Below are positions 6,199 to 8,932 of a DNA stretch of 8,932 bases, one piece after another. Location: positions 1 through 8,932 of the forward strand of contig SLFB01000270.1 in assembly GCA_007124475.1 (NCBI GenBank). Reading direction: 5' to 3'. The translations under genes were made by a program, and so were the position numbers. Source of the stretch: Vibrio sp. (GTDB lineage: Bacteria; Pseudomonadota; Gammaproteobacteria; Enterobacterales; Vibrionaceae). The notes beneath the pieces were generated by a model. It worked only from the letters and a program-made list of their open reading frames with translations. It was not told where the DNA came from and ran no database searches. The stretch's first letter is position 1, and every line of letters begins with the position of its first letter.

Positions 6199-6804
6199 AT
6201 GTTTACGGGAATTGTACAAGGTACAGCAAGCGTAGTTGCGATTAATAAGAAAGCAAATTTTCAAACACACATTATTGAACTTCCTGAGTCGTTGTCAGCG
6301 GGTTTAACCATTGGGGCTTCGGTTGCGCATAACGGCTGTTGTTTAACGGTAACGGAAATCAATGGCCAGCGGGTTGCATTCGATTTAATGCAAGAAACGT
6401 TAAGCTTAACCAATTTGGGGGATCTCAACGTTGGTGATGTGGTGAATATTGAACGAGCCGCGAAGTTTGGTGATGAAATTGGTGGCCATTCAATGTCTGG
6501 ACATATCATACATATGGCGACCCTAGTGGATATTGTGGTTTCAGATAACAATAAAACCTTATGGTTCGAATTGCCGTTAGAATTAATGAAATACGTACTA
6601 CCTAAAGGTTATATTGGTCTTGATGGCTGTTCATTAACGATTGGCGAAGTGAATGGAAGCCGTTTTTGCGTTTATTTAATTCCAGAAACGTTACAACGTA
6701 CATTGTTTGGGCAACGCAACCTTGGTGATAAGATAAACGTTGAAATTGATCCACAGACACAAGCGATAGTGGATACTGTCGAGCGAGTCTTGGCAGCTCA
6801 ATAG
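6199..6804 (+). CDS. ribE: Riboflavin synthase alpha subunit
   Basis: This enzyme dismutates two molecules of 6,7-dimethyl-8-ribityllumazine to riboflavin and a pyrimidinedione, the last step of riboflavin synthesis in the cytoplasm. The 201 residues form two lumazine-binding barrels at about 1-95 and 98-190. Signature segments are the N-terminal MFTGIVQG, GASVAHNGCCLTVTEING (Ser41 and Cys48 at the E. coli positions), GDEIGGHSMSGHI with His97 and His102, the second-barrel GLDGCSLTIGEVNG and the closing NVEIDPQTQAIVDTVERVLAA. It is about 12 residues shorter than the E. coli enzyme, losing only a variable tail. The gene is called ribE in many genomes and ribC in E. coli. It diverges from norM with 146 bp between, which is too short for an FMN riboswitch plus promoter, and no RFN-like sequence is apparent. 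The Shine-Dalgarno is weak (GGGA at 6188-6191). Confidence 0.96.
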   Translation: MFTGIVQGTASVVAINKKANFQTHIIELPESLSAGLTIGASVAHNGCCLTVTEINGQRVAFDLMQETLSLTNLGDLNVGDVVNIERAAKFGDEIGGHSMSGHIIHMATLVDIVVSDNNKTLWFELPLELMKYVLPKGYIGLDGCSLTIGEVNGSRFCVYLIPETLQRTLFGQRNLGDKINVEIDPQTQAIVDTVERVLAAQ

Positions 6805-6841
6805 GTGTTAAGCCTTTCGGTGAGTGAAAACTTTCGGTTAG

Positions 6842-7045
6842 TTAAAAAATTTGCTCATCATCGGCATCAATCGACAGGTCAATACAGTCATGCTGTTCAT
6901 TTACATACATATTTAAGTGTATGCTGTGGCAACAAGCAGGGCAGTCATCGTAGAAGTCTTGGCTGCCATTGCTAGTATCTAAGGTAACGCGGATGGTTTG
7001 TCCGCAATGTGGGCAAACGATGGATTGATTTGATAACGTTTTCAT
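6842..7045 (-). CDS. CPXCG-family cysteine-rich zinc-ribbon protein
   Basis: This is a small 67-residue protein with two paired-cysteine knuckles, CPHCG at residues 11-15 and DCPACC at 34-39. Cys11, Cys14, Cys35 and Cys38 are placed to bind one zinc ion as a zinc ribbon. The pattern matches the CPXCG-containing cysteine-rich family common in proteobacteria, whose function is unknown to me. The C-terminus is acidic (DLSIDADDEQIF). There is no signal peptide or membrane segment, so it should be cytoplasmic. The gene converges on ribE with 37 bp between stops and no clear hairpin there. The ribosome binding site is poor: a weak AGAG lies a few bases before the ATG. Cysteine spacing rather than start signals is the main reason to accept it as a gene. 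Confidence 0.83.
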   Translation of the reverse strand: MKTLSNQSIVCPHCGQTIRVTLDTSNGSQDFYDDCPACCHSIHLNMYVNEQHDCIDLSIDADDEQIF

Positions 7046-7326
7046 ATGCTCTGCTCTTATCCCTCTTACTTAGATTAATTTTAGCTGCTAAATCTCGTTT
7101 TACCTCATAGACGGTTGCCACTTGAAGCGGCTTTGGCTCTCTATATCACTGCTTTAACCTACCATGCAAACTCGTCTGATCATTATAAGTTACACTGCAA
7201 CTTTTTGCTTGGTGTAACGCCTATCACTGTTTGACAAGAAATTTTCTGCCCAACATATCCGAGCGATGATATGTATGCTAAACCTATTATAAGCTTGTTA
7301 AAATTTAATCAGTAAGATGGATAGCC
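7046..7326. other. Divergent spacer between zinc-ribbon and HD-GYP genes
   Basis: This 281-bp spacer separates two divergently read genes and must hold both promoters. On the right lie the tentative TTGACA promoter and, upstream of it, an inverted repeat GTTACAC (7189-7195) / GTGTAAC (7212-7218). I see no clear promoter for the leftward zinc-ribbon gene, no small gene and no repeat family member. Confidence 0.5.
7231..7259 (+). promoter_or_regulatory. Possible sigma70 promoter of the HD-GYP gene
   Basis: A perfect -35 hexamer TTGACA (7231-7236) is followed after 17 bases by CATATC (7254-7259), a weak -10 matching three of six consensus positions. This would give a leader of about 60 bases before the ATG at 7327. 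A better-looking -10 (TAAAAT, 7299-7304) lies closer to the gene but has no recognisable -35. The assignment is tentative. Confidence 0.3.
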
Positions 7327-8874
7327 ATGGATTTATTCGCAGATCAACGCAGCAAAGATGATTCGCCTGCAGATAACAATTCTGCAGTGACAGTGGATAT
7401 ACAGCCTTGGCAGGTGTTACTTGTCGATGACGATGAGCAAATTCATCAAATAACGCGTATCGCCCTCTCAGGCTTTAGCTTTCAGTCACGCCCTTTAGAG
7501 TTACTTTCTGCATTATCTGCCAAAGAGGCTAAGCAGCGACTTATTGAACACCCTGATATTGCATTGGCATTAATTGATGTCGTTATGGAAACTGAGCATG
7601 CAGGGCTTGAACTGGTAGAGTATATTCGAGATAAATGTCGTAATCAGAATATTCGTTTGGTTTTACGTACTGGGCAGGCCGGACAAGCGCCAGAAGATAA
7701 AGTTATTCAGCAGTATGACATTGATGATTATAAAGAAAAAACCGAGTTAACCACCCAAAAGTTACGTACTTTAATGTACTCCATGCTCCGCGCTTACCGC
7801 GATATCTGTTTAATCGAAGAACAAAAACAGGGCTTGAAACGAGTTATTCAGGCTTCCGCGCAAGTGCAAAATACCACGACACTGAAAACCTATGCAGAAT
7901 CTGTGCTCTATCAACTCACTTCGTTATTAAAGTTACCCGCTTCAGGTTTTTATTGTGTTGTTCGTCCTAAGGGCGATGGAGGCGGTGCTTATGCACTGAC
8001 GTTAGCTGCCATTGGCGGTTTCGTTGATTTATCCAATGAATGCGATTTTTCTCATTTACCCGATGAGGTCACTCAGCGTTGTCAGCAAGTACTGTCTAAT
8101 CAATGCTCAGAAAATTTCCACGATGCCTCCATTCTTTATATGTCAGATAGTCGAGGGGCAGAAAACTTACTTTATATTAATCTGTTAGAGCCACTTGATG
8201 ATGCTGATGCGCAATTATTAGAAATTTACATGCAGAATATAGCTTTGACTTTCAGTAATTTGAATTTGCAGCTTGACTTACGTGAAACCTCAAAAGAGTT
8301 AGTCTATAACTTAGCTAATGCTGTTGAGGCTCGCAGTAAGGAGACCGGCGCTCATGTACAAAGAGTCTCCTTAATCTCAGAGAAGTTAGCTGAGCTTTAT
8401 GGCTTAGCTGAGCAAGAGATTTATCTGATCAAGCACGCTTCACCTTTGCATGATGTAGGCAAAGTGGCTATACCAGATAGTATTTTACACAAGCCAGGTA
8501 AATTAACCGCTGAAGAGTGGGAAATTATGAAAAAGCATGTTGATTACGGTGTGGAGATACTGAGTAAATCAAACCGCTCATTGATCGTTAAGGCCAAAGA
8601 AATCGCGGCTAGTCATCATGAAAAATGGGATGGCAGTGGCTATCCGCAAGGTTTAGCTGGGGAGGCTATCCCTATCAGTGGTCGAATCACAGCGTTAGCG
8701 GATGTTTTTGATGCATTAGGTTCTAAGCGAAGTTACAAACAAGCTTGGTCGGAAGAGGATATTAAACGAGAATTATTAGCTCAAACACGCAAACACTTTG
8801 ATCCCACACTCATGGCGCTGTTAATGGAAAACTGGGCCTATTTTATCGCCATTCGAGAACAGCATCCCGACTGA
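7327..8874 (+). CDS. Response regulator with REC, DUF3369 and HD-GYP domains
   Basis: This is a cytoplasmic two-component response regulator predicted to hydrolyse cyclic-di-GMP. Of its 515 residues, about 28-155 form a receiver domain with acidic cluster Asp34-36, phospho-acceptor Asp84 in ALIDVVM, Thr115 in the LRTGQ strand and a lysine in DDYKEK (136 or 138). Residues about 165-320 fit DUF3369, a GAF-like sensor region usual in this class. Residues about 325-510 are an HD-GYP phosphodiesterase with all metal-binding and signature positions: His343 after KETGA, HDVGK (375-379), His404, HH (430-431), GYP (438-440) and Asp459 in ALADVFDAL. Nothing essential is missing, so activity is likely. 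Such proteins lower cyclic-di-GMP and so favour motility over biofilm. The ATG at 7327 has a weak AAGATGG-like site upstream. The next open frame starts nine bases after the stop. Confidence 0.93.
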   Translation: MDLFADQRSKDDSPADNNSAVTVDIQPWQVLLVDDDEQIHQITRIALSGFSFQSRPLELLSALSAKEAKQRLIEHPDIALALIDVVMETEHAGLELVEYIRDKCRNQNIRLVLRTGQAGQAPEDKVIQQYDIDDYKEKTELTTQKLRTLMYSMLRAYRDICLIEEQKQGLKRVIQASAQVQNTTTLKTYAESVLYQLTSLLKLPASGFYCVVRPKGDGGGAYALTLAAIGGFVDLSNECDFSHLPDEVTQRCQQVLSNQCSENFHDASILYMSDSRGAENLLYINLLEPLDDADAQLLEIYMQNIALTFSNLNLQLDLRETSKELVYNLANAVEARSKETGAHVQRVSLISEKLAELYGLAEQEIYLIKHASPLHDVGKVAIPDSILHKPGKLTAEEWEIMKKHVDYGVEILSKSNRSLIVKAKEIAASHHEKWDGSGYPQGLAGEAIPISGRITALADVFDALGSKRSYKQAWSEEDIKRELLAQTRKHFDPTLMALLMENWAYFIAIREQHPD

Positions 8875-8883
8875 GGCAAGTGT

Positions 8884-8932
8884 ATGAAATTTAGGGAATT
8901 ATACTCACTAATATGTATGAGGGTAGGTAATC
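8884..8932 (+). CDS. Likely start of a downstream gene (3' partial)
   Basis: An ATG at 8884 opens a frame that stays open to the window edge (16 full codons, MKFRELYSLICMRVGN). It is preceded by GAGG at 8873-8876, overlapping the HD-GYP stop codon, with seven bases between it and the ATG. That is a good Shine-Dalgarno placement and suggests an operon with the response regulator. The visible residues are too few to name a family. A partner sensor kinase would fit the context but is only a guess. Confidence 0.45.
   Translation, partial: MKFRELYSLICMRVGN

Noticed and set aside
6261..6551. 96-codon open frame on the minus strand inside riboflavin synthase
   Set aside because: It is fully antisense to a conserved enzyme gene and shows no family features.
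6805..6841. Repeated CTTTCGGT (6814-6821 and 6831-6838) as a terminator between ribE and the zinc-ribbon gene
   Set aside because: The two copies are direct, not inverted, so they cannot form a stem. No hairpin with a T tract is visible.

Overview
The window reads as chromosomal DNA of a gammaproteobacterium, most likely Vibrionaceae (Vibrio or a close relative such as Photobacterium). This rests on three things. The MATE pump closely resembles the Vibrio cholerae NorM protein as I recall it. The TonB2-type operon is followed by a TPR gene and a small periplasmic ATP-dependent ligase, an order I associate with vibrios (from memory, not searched). The spacers also carry ERIC-type repeats. Gene density, coupled starts and intact catalytic motifs point to ordinary core genome; I see no phage, integrase, IS transposase, tRNA, rRNA or CRISPR.

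Layout. Positions 2-2129 (+) hold the 3' end of a TonB2 energy-transduction operon: exbD (cut by the window start), tonB and a secreted TPR protein, with overlapping stop and start codons and a hairpin terminator at 2138-2157. A 361-bp spacer follows, with a decayed ERIC-like repeat and no convincing gene. A secreted DNA ligase (2491-3330, +) converges on a DUF3080 lipoprotein gene (3327-4373, -), the two ending in overlapping stop codons. The next spacer (4374-4681) holds a complete ERIC element and the norM terminator. norM (-) and riboflavin synthase (+) diverge from a 146-bp spacer. A 67-aa zinc-ribbon gene (-) converges on ribE. A 281-bp spacer leads to a response regulator with REC, DUF3369 and HD-GYP domains (+), closely followed by the likely first codons of another gene that runs off the window.

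How the genes work together. ExbD, TonB and the TPR protein belong to one envelope machine that uses the proton-motive force for outer-membrane uptake, commonly of iron-siderophores. The ligase, DUF3080 lipoprotein and NorM are also envelope or secreted products but share no operon. Riboflavin synthase makes the flavin precursor. The HD-GYP regulator should hydrolyse cyclic-di-GMP in response to a partner sensor, perhaps encoded just downstream.

I did not find a convincing new multi-gene system. The points most worth a second look are the paired ERIC copies flanking the lig/DUF3080 block, the secreted ATP-dependent ligase with a duplicated Shine-Dalgarno segment, the fully overlapping convergent stops, and the uncharacterised DUF3080 lipoprotein.
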